Shown: positions 17,739 through 26,792 of the stretch, one piece after another
Position numbering within the stretch: the stretch's first letter is position 1
Layout: each line of letters begins with the position of its first letter
Source of the DNA: Streptococcus australis ATCC 700641
GTDB taxonomy: Bacteria > Bacillota > Bacilli > Lactobacillales > Streptococcaceae
Direction of reading: 5' to 3'
DNA length: 64,000 bases
Assembly (NCBI RefSeq): GCF_000186465.1
Contig: NZ_GL636091.1
Location: 424,970 to 488,969 of the forward strand
Program-made: the position numbers and the translations under genes
Notes under the pieces: generated by a model
Databases searched by the model: none
The model's input: the letters and a program-made list of their open reading frames with translations, nothing else
What the model was told of the DNA's origin: nothing

Positions 17739-18989
17739 TTAGCGTCCACCAGGCCCGCCAGGTCCACCACCTTGAGGCCCACCACCGCCGGGAGCACCAC
17801 CGCCTCCAGGCATGGAATTGACAATTTCTGTTTGTTTTTCACCATTGATATAGATATCTCCACCGGTGTAGGTAGCAGTACCATCAAAGTCGAATCCAGA
17901 TTGACCTGTTAAATTGATGGTTCCTCCAGTCACAGTGACATTGCCGTTAGAGTCGATTGGATCGGTATCCCCTTGGCCAACTTCAACGTTGAGGGTTCCA
18001 CCATTCATGGTGAAGAAAATTTCATCTTGGTTGGCATTGGCATTAGCCGCATTGACCCCGTCATCGGTTGCATAGATGGTGATATCTCCACCGTTGATGG
18101 TGATCGATTTTCCTTCGAGACCTTCGACTGACTCGCTTACCTTGTAGGTTCCGCTATCGATGACCAGATCACCAGAAGCATGGATGCCATCGTCCCCAGC
18201 TGAAATGGTCATGGTATTGTCAGACAGATACATGGTTCCGACAGATGTATCTTCATCGTTATCCACCTTGACCGCATCTTCATCTGCATCGATGGTCATC
18301 GTCGTACCGGTGATATTGAGCTCATCATTGACGTTGAAGGCATCTCCTACAGCCGTGATTTTATAGGTTCCACCCGTAATGTGAAGAGTGTCATTAGCTT
18401 TGATAGCGTTGTTCTTCTTGGCATCGATGTTGAGCGTACCTGAACCATTGATGGTGAGATCTCCTTTAGAGAAAATGACCGCATCGGCATCTTCATCATT
18501 GTTTGAACTTGAATCAGACAAGGTATTGGTCGTGCCATCTGCTAGAGTCAGGTAGACATGCCCTGCTTTCGTAGCAGAGATTGGTGCGTTGGTGTTGGTC
18601 ATGGTAACTCCTTTCAAGACGATGTGAACATCATCTGAGTCAGCTGCTTCGACCTTGATTTGAACCCCATCGGATTCACCAGAGATGACATAGGTTCCAG
18701 CCTTCGAGATGGTCACAGTTGATCCAGATACAGCTACGCCGTCACCTGCTACACTTGCAGAAGATCCAGACAGTTTGACAGTAGAGGCTTTGCTTTCATC
18801 ATAAGAGCTGTCCTTGTCCTTATCTGTAAAATAGTTGGAATTGTTTGTTTTATTTTTTGAAGTAGAAGTTGCAGTTGTTTGATCTGTATTGCTTGTTGTA
18901 GCTGATTGAGATGATGCTTGGCTACACGCTGTTAGTAGGGTGAGGGTTGCGGCCCCCGTTAATAAAAATTTCCATTTGTTTGATTTCAT
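17739..18989 (-). CDS. Lipoprotein with DUF4353 carbohydrate-binding-type beta-helix
   Basis: A 416-residue secreted lipoprotein with lipobox LTAC (cysteine about residue 22) and a Ser/Thr/Asn linker. About 300 residues of beta-helix-like rungs follow, rich in Asp and Gly (DEDADAVIF, DEDAVKVDNDED, DDGIHASGDL, DDGVNAANAN, GGTINLTGQSGFDFDG). The C-terminal tail is almost only Gly and Pro. The acidic DDG repeats suggest cation binding. The start at 18989 follows AGAGGAAAAG; the longer reading from 19010 puts that site inside the gene. It faces the VTC/DUF4956 pair across a repeat-rich promoter region; I recall this trio recurring in Firmicutes, but its function is not established as far as I know. 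Confidence 0.8.
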   Translation of the reverse strand: MKSNKWKFLLTGAATLTLLTACSQASSQSATTSNTDQTTATSTSKNKTNNSNYFTDKDKDSSYDESKASTVKLSGSSASVAGDGVAVSGSTVTISKAGTYVISGESDGVQIKVEAADSDDVHIVLKGVTMTNTNAPISATKAGHVYLTLADGTTNTLSDSSSNNDEDADAVIFSKGDLTINGSGTLNIDAKKNNAIKANDTLHITGGTYKITAVGDAFNVNDELNITGTTMTIDADEDAVKVDNDEDTSVGTMYLSDNTMTISAGDDGIHASGDLVIDSGTYKVSESVEGLEGKSITINGGDITIYATDDGVNAANANANQDEIFFTMNGGTLNVEVGQGDTDPIDSNGNVTVTGGTINLTGQSGFDFDGTATYTGGDIYINGEKQTEIVNSMPGGGGAPGGGGPQGGGPGGPGGR

Positions 18990-19025
18990 GAGCTTTTCCT
19001 CTCGTTCCATTGATATGCTCCTAGT

Positions 19026-19115
19026 CTAAAGTTGCTAGCTGAAAGTTTCCTAAAGTTTTTCTGAAAGGAATCTTAACTTTAGTTTTCTTTAAGTTTGGCT
19101 TAATGAAAGCTTAAG
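19026..19115. promoter_or_regulatory. Array of eight hexamer half-sites, mostly 11 bp apart
   Basis: CTAAAG (19026), CTGAAAG (19039), CTAAAG (19050), CTGAAAG (19061), CTTAAC (19072), then TTTAAG (19088), CTTAAT (19099) and CTTAAG (19110). Within each cluster the step is 11 bp except the first (13); the two clusters are 16 bp apart. Direct repeats at one helical turn are the mark of OmpR/PhoB-type response regulators; TTTAAG-N5-CTTAAT is close to the CiaR box. The array lies between the divergent DUF4353 and VTC genes and could serve both. Confidence 0.65.
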
Positions 19116-19150
19116 AAAAGGCCACTAAACTAAGGAACCAGTAAAGCGAC

Positions 19151-19178
19151 TTGTGGCTTTGCAACAAAAAACGATAAT
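19151..19178 (+). promoter_or_regulatory. Candidate promoter for the VTC-DUF4956 pair
   Basis: TTGTGG (19151-19156), 16 bp, GATAAT (19173-19178), 38 bases before the ATG and 35 bases downstream of the hexamer array. Confidence 0.5.
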
Positions 19179-19216
19179 GTAACGAACGAACTTTTATAGA
19201 ACAAAAGGAGAAAAAC

Positions 19217-19996
19217 ATGAAAAAAACGGTAGAGACAAGCTTCAAGCGGATTGAAACCAAATATGTGGTGAATAAAGAAGACTTGGATGACTTATTGAAA
19301 GATTTGAAGAAATATGTGGTTGAAGATGATTATCCCATCTCCACGATTTCGAATGTCTATTTTGATACCGAAGACTTCGATGTGATCCAAGATGCCCTTG
19401 CTAAACAGAACCGTCGTGAAAAGATCCGGGTGCGGACCTATGTAGAGCATCCAACAGTGGAGAGTCCGGCTTTTCTAGAAGTAAAATCAAAGGATGCAGA
19501 AGGCATTGGTCACAAGTTCCGCCTGGTCTCAAATCCCTCCTCCATTACCCGCCTCATGACGGATGGACTAGTGGATCAGACCATTCAGGATCTGGACTTG
19601 GTTCAAGAAATCCAAGCACTGCGCCAGCGCTATGATAACCGACTACAGCCCCAGATGTACATCTATTATGATCGTTTGTCCTTAAAAGAAAAGAAGAGCA
19701 TCCAAGGCTATCCTTACAACAAGATTCGGGTCACCTTGGATCAAAACTTAGTCTATCGTGATCAGCAGGTTAGTCTCCTTCATGGAAAAGCTGGAGAGCC
19801 TTTATTAGAAGAAAATACCATTATTATGGAAATCAAGGCCCCAGGTGAAGAACCTCAGTGGCTGAAAGATATTCTAGATAAGTACGGACTGGTCAAGCAG
19901 AAATTTTCGAAATACAGTTGTGCCTACCATAAGTCACAAGGCTTAGACTATGCACCAACGCCAATTCAAGAAAGGACAGGTGCTACCTATGTCTAA
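19217..19996 (+). CDS. VTC-domain protein, polyphosphate polymerase-like
   Basis: A 259-residue protein with the VTC catalytic tunnel fold known from the yeast polyphosphate polymerase Vtc4. Family residues seen: FKRIETKYVV near the N-terminus, NVYFDTEDF, KIRVRTY, FLEVKSKDAEG, YYDRLSLK, and IIMEIKAP near the C-terminus, which in Vtc4 supply the basic and acidic side chains around ATP and metal. There is no signal peptide or membrane segment, so it is cytosolic or held by the next protein. AAGGAG precedes the ATG. Its end overlaps the DUF4956 start by 8 bases. Activity on ATP is inferred, not shown. Confidence 0.82.
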   Translation: MKKTVETSFKRIETKYVVNKEDLDDLLKDLKKYVVEDDYPISTISNVYFDTEDFDVIQDALAKQNRREKIRVRTYVEHPTVESPAFLEVKSKDAEGIGHKFRLVSNPSSITRLMTDGLVDQTIQDLDLVQEIQALRQRYDNRLQPQMYIYYDRLSLKEKKSIQGYPYNKIRVTLDQNLVYRDQQVSLLHGKAGEPLLEENTIIMEIKAPGEEPQWLKDILDKYGLVKQKFSKYSCAYHKSQGLDYAPTPIQERTGATYV

Positions 19997-20672
19997 TCTA
20001 TTTGATTCTATTTTTAATAATGCCACAGCAACGGTGGATCCCTTGCGCTTACTGTTGGCCCTTTTGGTCAGCCTCTTTCTAGGAATGGCCCTATCTTGGA
20101 CCTATAAATACCGGACACTGTACACTCGAGAATTTGTCATTAGTTTGACCTTGCTCCCTTGTATGATGACCTTAGTGATCTTTTTGGTCAATGGAAGTTT
20201 GGGGACCTCGATTGCAGTGGCAGGGACCTTTAGTTTGATTCGTTTCCGGTCAGCTACGAGTGGTTCGAGAGAGTTGATTGCGATTTTTCTAGCCATGATT
20301 ATAGGACTAGCAGCAGGATCGGGCTATCTTTTATTGGCCATTTTATCAACCCTCTCTTTACTAGGGGTTTGGCTTGTATTGGAGAACAAACAGAGTAAGG
20401 CAGATCATCAACGGCGCCGTCATTTGACCATTACAGTTTCAAAACAAGATGCTGTTGCAGAACAAATCAGTCAGTTGTTAGACCAAAGTTGTTCAGAAGT
20501 TGACTTTATTTCTGTCACAACGGCCCAAGCTGGAGAACAACTGACCTTGAACTATGAGGTAAATATGAAATCGAACATCGATGATTTTGCCCTTGCCAAT
20601 CTATTGATTAGCAAGGTTGAAAATTGTGATGTCGCTCTGACAAAGAGAGCGAAGAAAAGAAAGAATCTATAA
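19989..20672 (+). CDS. DUF4956 membrane protein
   Basis: A 227-residue protein with four predicted membrane helices in the first 150 residues, the family segment AGTFSLIRFRSATSGSRE between them, and a small soluble C-terminal domain (HLTITVSKQDAVAEQI...) with a very basic end. It is translationally coupled to the VTC gene (8-base overlap, start ATG at 19989 inside the VTC stop region). Pairing of DUF4956 with VTC suggests a membrane anchor or channel for the VTC product, perhaps polyphosphate; this is inference. The open frame extends to 19950, but that start would overlap the VTC gene much more. Confidence 0.8.
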   Translation: MSNLFDSIFNNATATVDPLRLLLALLVSLFLGMALSWTYKYRTLYTREFVISLTLLPCMMTLVIFLVNGSLGTSIAVAGTFSLIRFRSATSGSRELIAIFLAMIIGLAAGSGYLLLAILSTLSLLGVWLVLENKQSKADHQRRRHLTITVSKQDAVAEQISQLLDQSCSEVDFISVTTAQAGEQLTLNYEVNMKSNIDDFALANLLISKVENCDVALTKRAKKRKNL

Positions 20673-20675
20673 CTG

Positions 20676-20700
20676 CTATCCTACTTTAGGATAGTTTTTT
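20676..20700 (+). terminator. Intrinsic terminator after DUF4956
   Basis: CTATCCT / AGGATAG stem (20676-20682 with 20688-20694) followed by six T. Confidence 0.9.
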
Positions 20701-20705
20701 AGGGT

Positions 20706-20737
20706 TTTAAGAACTTTTTAAGAAAAAGTGGTATACT
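20706..20737 (+). promoter_or_regulatory. CiaR-type box and promoter of the S41 peptidase gene
   Basis: TTTAAG (20706-20711), five bases, TTTAAG (20717-20722) is an exact match to the CiaR consensus TTTAAG-N5-TTTAAG. A -10 element TATACT (20732-20737) begins nine bases later, the layout of CiaR-activated pneumococcal promoters as I recall them. The start codon follows at 20765. CiaR binding here is inferred from the match. Confidence 0.7.
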
Positions 20738-20764
20738 GTTTCTAAAAAATTGAAGGAATCCTTT

Positions 20765-22030
20765 ATGAAAAAGACTGCTATTTTTGAAGATGTCATCTCA
20801 ATTATGAGCCATGATTCATCTACCATCAAGGATCGAAAAGGATGCGACCCCGATCGCTTTCGAGAAAAAATGACAGATGATATGTCGGATGATGCCTTTC
20901 TTTATCAAGTCAGGTCCTACCTAGCCAGTTTTGGGATTATTGGCCATATCCCCTTTCAGAATAAAAAGGCTGGTCAAAAAGGCTTTCTCTTACGCGTAAC
21001 GGGCCATCAACTTTATGTTGAAAAGGCGAATGCAGATACCGGTCTTCAAGCAGGGGACCAGATCCTAGGTCTGGATGGAAGTGACTTGGACCAAGTAGCG
21101 TCTCTTCATAAGGACTATTTTATCAGTAAGACCCCCGAAAGACATTACCGAGAATGGGCGGATTTGGTCTCTCAGTCAAGAAGGGTTACTCTTCTCCGAG
21201 AAGGGGTAGAAAAGACCATTGAAGTAGCGCCCAGTCGAGAGCCGATCAAAGATCAGATTTTTTGGAAACGATTAGACGATGAGATTCTTTATCTTCGTCT
21301 GGATAACTTTATGGATGAGGGAGCTATTAGTCGGGTATACCAAGAGTGCTTACCGATGATGACGGAGGTCAAGTTCCTTCTCATTGATGTCCGACAGAAC
21401 AGCGGAGGGACAGATTCTTTATACTTCCCTCTATTACATCTAGGGTTAGAGAAGGATCAGGGTTATGATTCGCTTGACTGGGATGATGATGGCATGGAAA
21501 TTCTCTATACGGAGCGCAATGTTGACCTGCGCTTGAAAGACTTTGAGGACTGGATGCAACAGGAAGAAATTAGTCCGGAAACCATTAAACTGCTTGAAGA
21601 GATGAAAGAGGAATTGCTCCGCCATCGGGGGAAAGGCTATGTACCGTATCAGCAAGAAAGCGAGGAATTCTTCCCAGAGGTTAGAGGAGGCCGCTATCCC
21701 GAGCGGATCTTTGTCTTATCAGACACCTACTGCGCTTCTTCTGGAGATAATTTTGTCCAGATGATGAAGCAATTTAAGAAGGTAACGGTGGTAGGTAGAC
21801 CAACTCTCGGAATTTTAGACTATTCCAATTGTTGTACCGTTGACTATGGTGATTATCGATTGATGTTTCCTACCTCTCGCTGTCTAAGCCTGGATCAAGG
21901 AAAAGGAATGACGGATCAAGGTGTGGAGCCGGATATAGAGGTTCCATGGAGTCCCGACCATTTTGAAAGAGATGTAGATCTAGACAAGTGTTTGGAGTTG
22001 ATTCGTCAGAGTTGCGCAACAGCAAGATAA
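20765..22030 (+). CDS. S41 family peptidase, probably cytoplasmic
   Basis: A 421-residue C-terminal-processing-type peptidase. A PDZ-like segment (KAGQKGFLLRVTGHQLYVEK, then LQAGDQILGLDG, about 70-110) precedes the S41 core: LLIDVRQNSGGTDS (about 206-219) and the nucleophile region SDTYCASSGDNF (about 320), then GRPTLG. No signal peptide or membrane helix is visible, unusual for the CtpA/Tsp type but typical of tricorn-like S41 members. The ATG at 20765 follows AAGGA; a TTG at 20750 in frame would include that site. It is transcribed alone from a CiaR-like promoter and lies upstream of the dlt operon. Confidence 0.8.
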   Translation: MKKTAIFEDVISIMSHDSSTIKDRKGCDPDRFREKMTDDMSDDAFLYQVRSYLASFGIIGHIPFQNKKAGQKGFLLRVTGHQLYVEKANADTGLQAGDQILGLDGSDLDQVASLHKDYFISKTPERHYREWADLVSQSRRVTLLREGVEKTIEVAPSREPIKDQIFWKRLDDEILYLRLDNFMDEGAISRVYQECLPMMTEVKFLLIDVRQNSGGTDSLYFPLLHLGLEKDQGYDSLDWDDDGMEILYTERNVDLRLKDFEDWMQQEEISPETIKLLEEMKEELLRHRGKGYVPYQQESEEFFPEVRGGRYPERIFVLSDTYCASSGDNFVQMMKQFKKVTVVGRPTLGILDYSNCCTVDYGDYRLMFPTSRCLSLDQGKGMTDQGVEPDIEVPWSPDHFERDVDLDKCLELIRQSCATAR

Positions 22031-22135
22031 TGCTTAGATAGTAGTTGGCTTAAATCAGAAAAGCAAACGATCCAAGGTCAGATCTCAAGAGTCTCTTATG
22101 GTAACGTTTTCTAGTATTTTTTCCTTGTGTTTGGA

Positions 22136-22165
22136 TTGCTATGACTGAACAAAAAATGGTAAAAT
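22136..22165 (+). promoter_or_regulatory. dlt operon promoter
   Basis: TTGCTA (22136-22141), 18 bp, TAAAAT (22160-22165) with an upstream TG giving TGGTAAAAT. It lies 33 bases before dltX. No operator is evident in the preceding gene-free stretch from 22031. Confidence 0.65.
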
Positions 22166-22198
22166 AGTCAGTGATAATCAAAATGAAGAGTGAAAAAG

Positions 22199-22327
22199 AT
22201 GAAACATAAAACACTTTATAAATTTATAGGGCAAACAATCTTATATTTCGCTATTTTCTTAGCCCTACTCTATTTCTTTAGTTATCTTGGTCAAGGCCAA
22301 GGTGGCTTTATCTACAATGAATTCTAA
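22199..22327 (+). CDS. dltX: DltX, small membrane protein of the D-alanylation system
   Basis: A 42-residue ORF too short for usual gene calling: [20 protein letters not shown]..., one membrane helix (about 10-30) and the C-terminus GGFIYNEF, which matches the conserved end of DltX. DltX is needed for teichoic acid D-alanylation and links to DltB and DltD, possibly as a carrier of D-Ala across the membrane. The ribosome binding site is weak (GAAGAG). Its stop lies inside the strong AAAGGAGA site of dltA, so the two are translationally linked. Recognised from position and C-terminal motif. Confidence 0.88.
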   Translation: MKHKTLYKFIGQTILYFAIFLALLYFFSYLGQGQGGFIYNEF

Positions 22328-22341
22328 AGGAGATCCCTACC

Positions 22342-23892
22342 GTGTCAAACCAACCAATTACTGATATGATTGAGGCGATTGAGCGCTTCGCCCAACTGCA
22401 ACCAGACTATCCTGTCTACAATGTCCTTGGAGAAGAGCATACCTATGGCCAATTGAAGGCTGATTCAGATAGCTTAGCAGCCCATATTGACCAAATGGGA
22501 CTTCCTGAAAAGTCACCTGTTGTGGTCTTTGGTGGCCAAGAATATGAAATGTTAGCAAGCTTTGTGGCCTTGACCAAATCTGGCCATGCTTATATCCCAA
22601 TTGATAGCCACTCTGCCTTGGAGCGCGTGTCTGCCATTGTTGAAGTAGCAGAGCCAAGCTTAATCATCGCCATCAATGAGTTTCCAATTGAAAACCCAGC
22701 TACTCCAATCATGTCCTTGGAGCAAGTGCGTCAAGCTTATGCGGCTCAGCATGCCTATGATTTGCAACATCCGGTCAAAGGGGATGATAACTACTACATC
22801 ATCTTTACTTCAGGGACAACTGGGAAACCAAAAGGGGTGCAAATTTCGCATGATAACTTGCTCAGCTTCACCAACTGGATGATTACAGACAAGGAATTTG
22901 CGACGCCAGAGCGCCCGCAAATGTTGGCGCAACCACCCTATTCCTTTGACTTATCTGTTATGTACTGGGCACCAACTTTGGCTCTTGGAGGAACGCTTTT
23001 TGCCCTTCCATCAGCCATCACTCAAGACTTTAAACAACTCTTTGCGACCATCTTTTCTCTCCCGATTGCTATCTGGACTTCAACACCATCTTTTGCAGAT
23101 ATGGCCATGCTGTCTGAAGATTTCAATGCTGAAAAGATGCCAGGCATTACCCATTTCTACTTTGATGGGGAAGAGTTAACGGTTAAAACAGCTCAAAAAC
23201 TGCGTGAGCGTTTCCCGAATGCGCGCATCATTAATGCCTATGGGCCAACGGAAGCAACGGTTGCTTTGTCGGCGGTTGCTATCACAGATGAGATGCTAGC
23301 GACACTTAAACGCTTGCCAATTGGTTATACCAAAGAAGATTCTCCAACCTTCATCATTGATGAGGAAGGAAACAAATTGCCAAATGGAGAGCAAGGAGAA
23401 ATCATCGTGTCTGGACCGGCTGTTTCAAAAGGTTATATGAATAATCCAGAGAAAACAGCAGAAGCTTTCTTCGAATTTGAAGGACTTCCAGCCTACCATA
23501 CGGGAGATGTTGGAACCATGACAGATGAAGGTCTTCTTCTCTATGGTGGTCGGATGGACTTCCAGATCAAGTTTAACGGCTACCGTATTGAGCTAGAAGA
23601 TGTTTCTCAAAACTTGAACAAATCTCAGTACATCGACTCGGCTGTTGCAGTGCCACGCTACAACAAAGATCACAAGGTTCAAAATCTCTTGGCCTATGTC
23701 ATCTTAAAAGATGGGGTCAAGGAACAATTTGAGCGCGAGATTGATATTACCAAAGCGATTAAGGAAGATTTGGAGCACATCATGATGTCTTATATGATGC
23801 CTTCGAAATTCCTCTACCGTGACAGCTTGCCGCTAACTCCAAATGGGAAAATCGACATCAAAGGGTTGATTAGTGAGGTTAACAACCGATGA
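22342..23892 (+). CDS. dltA: D-alanine--D-alanyl carrier protein ligase DltA
   Basis: DltA adenylates D-alanine and loads it on the carrier DltC, the first step in adding D-Ala to lipoteichoic and wall teichoic acids. The 516-residue protein is an ANL-superfamily enzyme: P-loop [11 protein letters not shown] (about 152-162), [20 protein letters not shown], and the C-terminal catalytic lysine in LTPNGKID. The start is GTG at 22342, supported by AAAGGAGA nine bases before; no ATG is near. Its stop overlaps the dltB start (ATGA), so dltX-A-B-C-D form one operon. Confidence 0.97.
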   Translation: MSNQPITDMIEAIERFAQLQPDYPVYNVLGEEHTYGQLKADSDSLAAHIDQMGLPEKSPVVVFGGQEYEMLASFVALTKSGHAYIPIDSHSALERVSAIVEVAEPSLIIAINEFPIENPATPIMSLEQVRQAYAAQHAYDLQHPVKGDDNYYIIFTSGTTGKPKGVQISHDNLLSFTNWMITDKEFATPERPQMLAQPPYSFDLSVMYWAPTLALGGTLFALPSAITQDFKQLFATIFSLPIAIWTSTPSFADMAMLSEDFNAEKMPGITHFYFDGEELTVKTAQKLRERFPNARIINAYGPTEATVALSAVAITDEMLATLKRLPIGYTKEDSPTFIIDEEGNKLPNGEQGEIIVSGPAVSKGYMNNPEKTAEAFFEFEGLPAYHTGDVGTMTDEGLLLYGGRMDFQIKFNGYRIELEDVSQNLNKSQYIDSAVAVPRYNKDHKVQNLLAYVILKDGVKEQFEREIDITKAIKEDLEHIMMSYMMPSKFLYRDSLPLTPNGKIDIKGLISEVNNR

Positions 23893-25139
23893 TCGAGTTT
23901 TTGAAACAGCTCCCTCATTTAGAACCCTATGGGACCCCGATCTACTTTATTTATCTGATTGGGGCCTTATTGCCTGTCTTTGTTGGCCTCTTCTTTAAGA
24001 AGCGTTTCCCAGTTTATGAAGCCTTGGTCAGCCTCGCCTTTATTGTTTTGATGCTGACTGGGACGGATTTGAAACAAATCTATGCGGTTCTTTTCTACCT
24101 CTTTTGGCAAATCCTTTGGGTCTATTCCTATAAAATCTATCGAAGCCAGCATGATAACAAGTGGGTTTTTTACCTTCACTCTTTCTTGGTCGTTTTGCCC
24201 TTGGTTTTTGTGAAGGTGCAACCAGCCATTGATGGGACCCAGTCTTGGATGGGCTTCCTTGGGATCTCCTATCTGACCTTCCGAGCAGTGGGTATGATTA
24301 TCGAGATGCGAGATGGAACTCTCAAAGATTTTAGTCTCTGGGAATTCTTGCGTTTCTTGCTCTTTATGCCAACCTTCTCAAGTGGACCGATTGATCGTTT
24401 TAAACGCTTCAATGAAGACTACCTAACGATTCCAGATCGAGATGAGCTTCTCGATATGCTGGAGCAGAGTGTCAAGTATATCATGCTTGGCTTCCTCTAT
24501 AAGTTTATTTTAGCTCATATCTTTGGCCACCTTTTACTTGGACATGTCAAGACCTATGCCCTTCTTCAAGGGGGCGTCTTTAACCTAGGAACCTTAGGGG
24601 TGATGTACGTCTTTGGTTTAGATCTCTTCTTTGACTTTGCAGGCTATTCCATGTTTGCCCTTGCGGCATCTAATTTGATGGGAATTAAGAGCCCAATCAA
24701 CTTTAATCTTCCTTTCAAATCACGTGATTTAAAGGAGTTCTGGAATCGTTGGCACATGAGTTTGTCCTTCTGGTTCCGTGACTTTGTCTTTATGCGCCTA
24801 GTCATGGTCTTGATGCGCAACAAGGTCTTTCAGAGTCGGATTACAACGTCAAACGTTGCCTATATCATTAACATGTTGGTCATGGGCTTCTGGCATGGAG
24901 TGACCTGGTATTATGTTGCTTATGGTCTTTTCCACGGACTTGGTCTTGTGATCAATGATGCCTGGCTTCGGAAGAAAAAAACAATCAATAAAGAACGTAA
25001 AGCAAAAGGACTAGAGCCCCTACCAGACAATCGCTGGACCCAGGCTCTTGGAATCTTTATTACCTTCAATACCGTTATGCTGTCCTTCCTGATTTTCTCA
25101 GGCTTCTTGGATCAGCAATGGTTTCCAAAAATGAAATAA
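23889..25139 (+). CDS. dltB: Teichoic acid D-alanyltransferase DltB (MBOAT)
   Basis: An integral membrane O-acyltransferase of 416 residues with about eleven hydrophobic segments. The MBOAT core is clear: [40 protein letters not shown], and the catalytic histidine in [15 protein letters not shown] (about residue 337). It accepts D-Ala delivered by DltC and passes it across the membrane to DltX/DltD. The start overlaps the dltA stop by four bases; dltC follows after 18 bases. Confidence 0.96.
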   Translation: MIEFLKQLPHLEPYGTPIYFIYLIGALLPVFVGLFFKKRFPVYEALVSLAFIVLMLTGTDLKQIYAVLFYLFWQILWVYSYKIYRSQHDNKWVFYLHSFLVVLPLVFVKVQPAIDGTQSWMGFLGISYLTFRAVGMIIEMRDGTLKDFSLWEFLRFLLFMPTFSSGPIDRFKRFNEDYLTIPDRDELLDMLEQSVKYIMLGFLYKFILAHIFGHLLLGHVKTYALLQGGVFNLGTLGVMYVFGLDLFFDFAGYSMFALAASNLMGIKSPINFNLPFKSRDLKEFWNRWHMSLSFWFRDFVFMRLVMVLMRNKVFQSRITTSNVAYIINMLVMGFWHGVTWYYVAYGLFHGLGLVINDAWLRKKKTINKERKAKGLEPLPDNRWTQALGIFITFNTVMLSFLIFSGFLDQQWFPKMK

Positions 25140-25157
25140 GAAAAGGAAAAATGAAAA

Positions 25158-25397
25158 ATGGATGTAAAATCACAAGTAATTGAAATTATTGACGAATTGT
25201 TTATGGAAGATGTCTCAGACATGATGGATGAGGATCTCTTTGATGCTGGTGTCCTTGATAGCATGGGAACCGTTGAGTTGATTGTGGAATTGGAAAACCG
25301 CTTCGATATTCGGGTTCCCGTATCTGAATTTGGTCGTGATGACTGGAATACAGCCAACAAAATCGTAGAAGGCGTCATGGAGCTTCAGAATGCTTAA
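25158..25397 (+). CDS. dltC: D-alanyl carrier protein DltC
   Basis: A 79-residue acyl-carrier-like protein. The phosphopantetheine attachment serine is in [12 protein letters not shown] (about residue 35), on the second helix as in ACP. It is acidic, cytosolic, charged by DltA and used by DltB. AAGGA precedes the ATG. Its end overlaps dltD by eight bases, so DltC and DltD are coupled. Confidence 0.97.
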   Translation: MDVKSQVIEIIDELFMEDVSDMMDEDLFDAGVLDSMGTVELIVELENRFDIRVPVSEFGRDDWNTANKIVEGVMELQNA

Positions 25398-26658
25398 ACG
25401 ATTGTGGCTGATTCTGGGTCCTGTCTTTTGCGCCATGGCTCTTGTCGCTACTCTTCTCTTTTTCTATCCGATTAACCACAAACACAATCTGACAGAGGAG
25501 AAAAAGGCTGCAGTGAGCTTGACAGCAGAAGGCTTTAAAAGTCGCGCCCGTAAGGAAGAAGCACTCGGGGATCCTAACTATCGTTTTGTACCCTTCTTTG
25601 GTTCCAGCGAATGGTTGCGATTTGACATCGTCCACCCAGCAGTACTAGCAGAGAAGTATGATCGCTCTTATCGTCCGTACTTTTTAGGACAACGAGGGGC
25701 GGCGTCCTTGAACCAATATTTTGGGATGCAGCAAATTCTTCCTCAACTAGAAGGGAAAACGGCTGTCTATGTGGTATCTCCCCAGTGGTTTACGAAGGAC
25801 GGTTATGATTCATCGGCCTTCCAACAATACTTTAACAGTGACCAATTAACCAGCTTTTTGGCCAATCAGGAAGCTAGACCAGCAAGCCAGTATGCGGCAT
25901 CTCGTCTCTTGCAACAGTACCCTAATGTTGCTATGCAGGGAGGAGTTCAAAAGCTAGCCAAAGGTCAAAATCTATCTAGTTTTGAAAAAGGTCTCAATCA
26001 GACCCTCATGCGCTTTGTTCGTCGGGAGGATGCCTTCTTTAGCACCTTTACGGCAATGAACAATAGCAACTATGAGAAGAAGGTTCTCTCTCGCTTAAAT
26101 GATTTGCCAGATACATTTTCTTACGAAGCCTTGGAAGAAGTGGCGACGGCGGAAGCCAAAAAGAAAACCAATAATAATAAGCTTGGCATTAGTAACAGCT
26201 TTTATAGCCACCGTCTTGCAAGTAAGTTAAAGAAACTTAAGGGATTCCAAAAGAATGAATCCTATGAACAATCCCCAGAATACAATGATTTGCAGTTGGT
26301 CTTAGATCAGTTTGCTCAATCTAAAACCAATGTAATCTTTGTTATCCCTCCAGTGAACTCTAAATGGATGGCTTATACAGGCTTGAGTAAAGAAATGTAT
26401 CAACGGACAGTTGAAAAAATCCGTTATCAACTAGAAAGTCAAGGCTTTACCCATATTGCTGATTTTTCTAAAGATGGTGATAAACCTTACTTTATGCAGG
26501 ACACCATTCATATGGGCTGGAATGGATGGTTGGCATTTGACAAGGCAGTTGATCCTTTTGTCTCCAACCCTCAACCTGCTCCTGAATACAAGATTAACAA
26601 TCGTTTCTTAAGTCAGGACTGGGCTAACTACAAAGGTCAGCCGGATCAATTTAAGTAA
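25390..26658 (+). CDS. dltD: D-alanyl transfer protein DltD
   Basis: A 422-residue protein with one N-terminal membrane helix (about 8-27) and an extracellular SGNH-like domain. Family motifs: [11 protein letters not shown] (catalytic serine, about residue 68), [21 protein letters not shown] and the C-terminal [11 protein letters not shown] with the Asp/His pair. It completes D-Ala transfer to teichoic acid outside the membrane. Its start lies inside dltC, and a terminator after it closes the dlt operon. Confidence 0.96.
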   Translation: MLKRLWLILGPVFCAMALVATLLFFYPINHKHNLTEEKKAAVSLTAEGFKSRARKEEALGDPNYRFVPFFGSSEWLRFDIVHPAVLAEKYDRSYRPYFLGQRGAASLNQYFGMQQILPQLEGKTAVYVVSPQWFTKDGYDSSAFQQYFNSDQLTSFLANQEARPASQYAASRLLQQYPNVAMQGGVQKLAKGQNLSSFEKGLNQTLMRFVRREDAFFSTFTAMNNSNYEKKVLSRLNDLPDTFSYEALEEVATAEAKKKTNNNKLGISNSFYSHRLASKLKKLKGFQKNESYEQSPEYNDLQLVLDQFAQSKTNVIFVIPPVNSKWMAYTGLSKEMYQRTVEKIRYQLESQGFTHIADFSKDGDKPYFMQDTIHMGWNGWLAFDKAVDPFVSNPQPAPEYKINNRFLSQDWANYKGQPDQFK

Positions 26659-26667
26659 GATGCGAAG

Positions 26668-26697
26668 AGGTTGAGAATACCCAGTCTCAACCTTTTT
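26668..26697 (+). terminator. dlt operon terminator
   Basis: Nine-base-pair stem AGGTTGAGA / TCTCAACCT (26668-26676 with 26685-26693), then T residues. Confidence 0.9.
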
Positions 26698-26716
26698 CCT
26701 ATGGTTTTGAAGAAAC

Positions 26717-26761
26717 TTATCCCCATATTCACAGACTTATCCACAGACTTGTGGATAAGTC
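26717..26761. other. Cluster of DnaA-box-like 9-mers with a perfect inverted pair
   Basis: TTATCCACA (26737-26745) and its exact inverse TGTGGATAA (26750-26758) are both perfect DnaA boxes and form a 12-bp-arm palindrome, GACTTATCCACA-gact-TGTGGATAAGTC. A one-mismatch box TTATCCCCA stands at 26717-26725, 20 bases upstream. No dnaA or dnaN gene is in this window, so this is not the usual origin arrangement. There is no T run, so it is unlikely to be a terminator. Confidence 0.7.
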
Positions 26762-26792
26762 TATCTACTAGAAAGAGAGGAACTGGTAAACC

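Noticed and set aside
18347..18538. ORFs antisense to the DUF4353 gene
   Set aside because: They arise from the repetitive Asp/Gly codons of the real gene and have no ribosome binding site or family resemblance.
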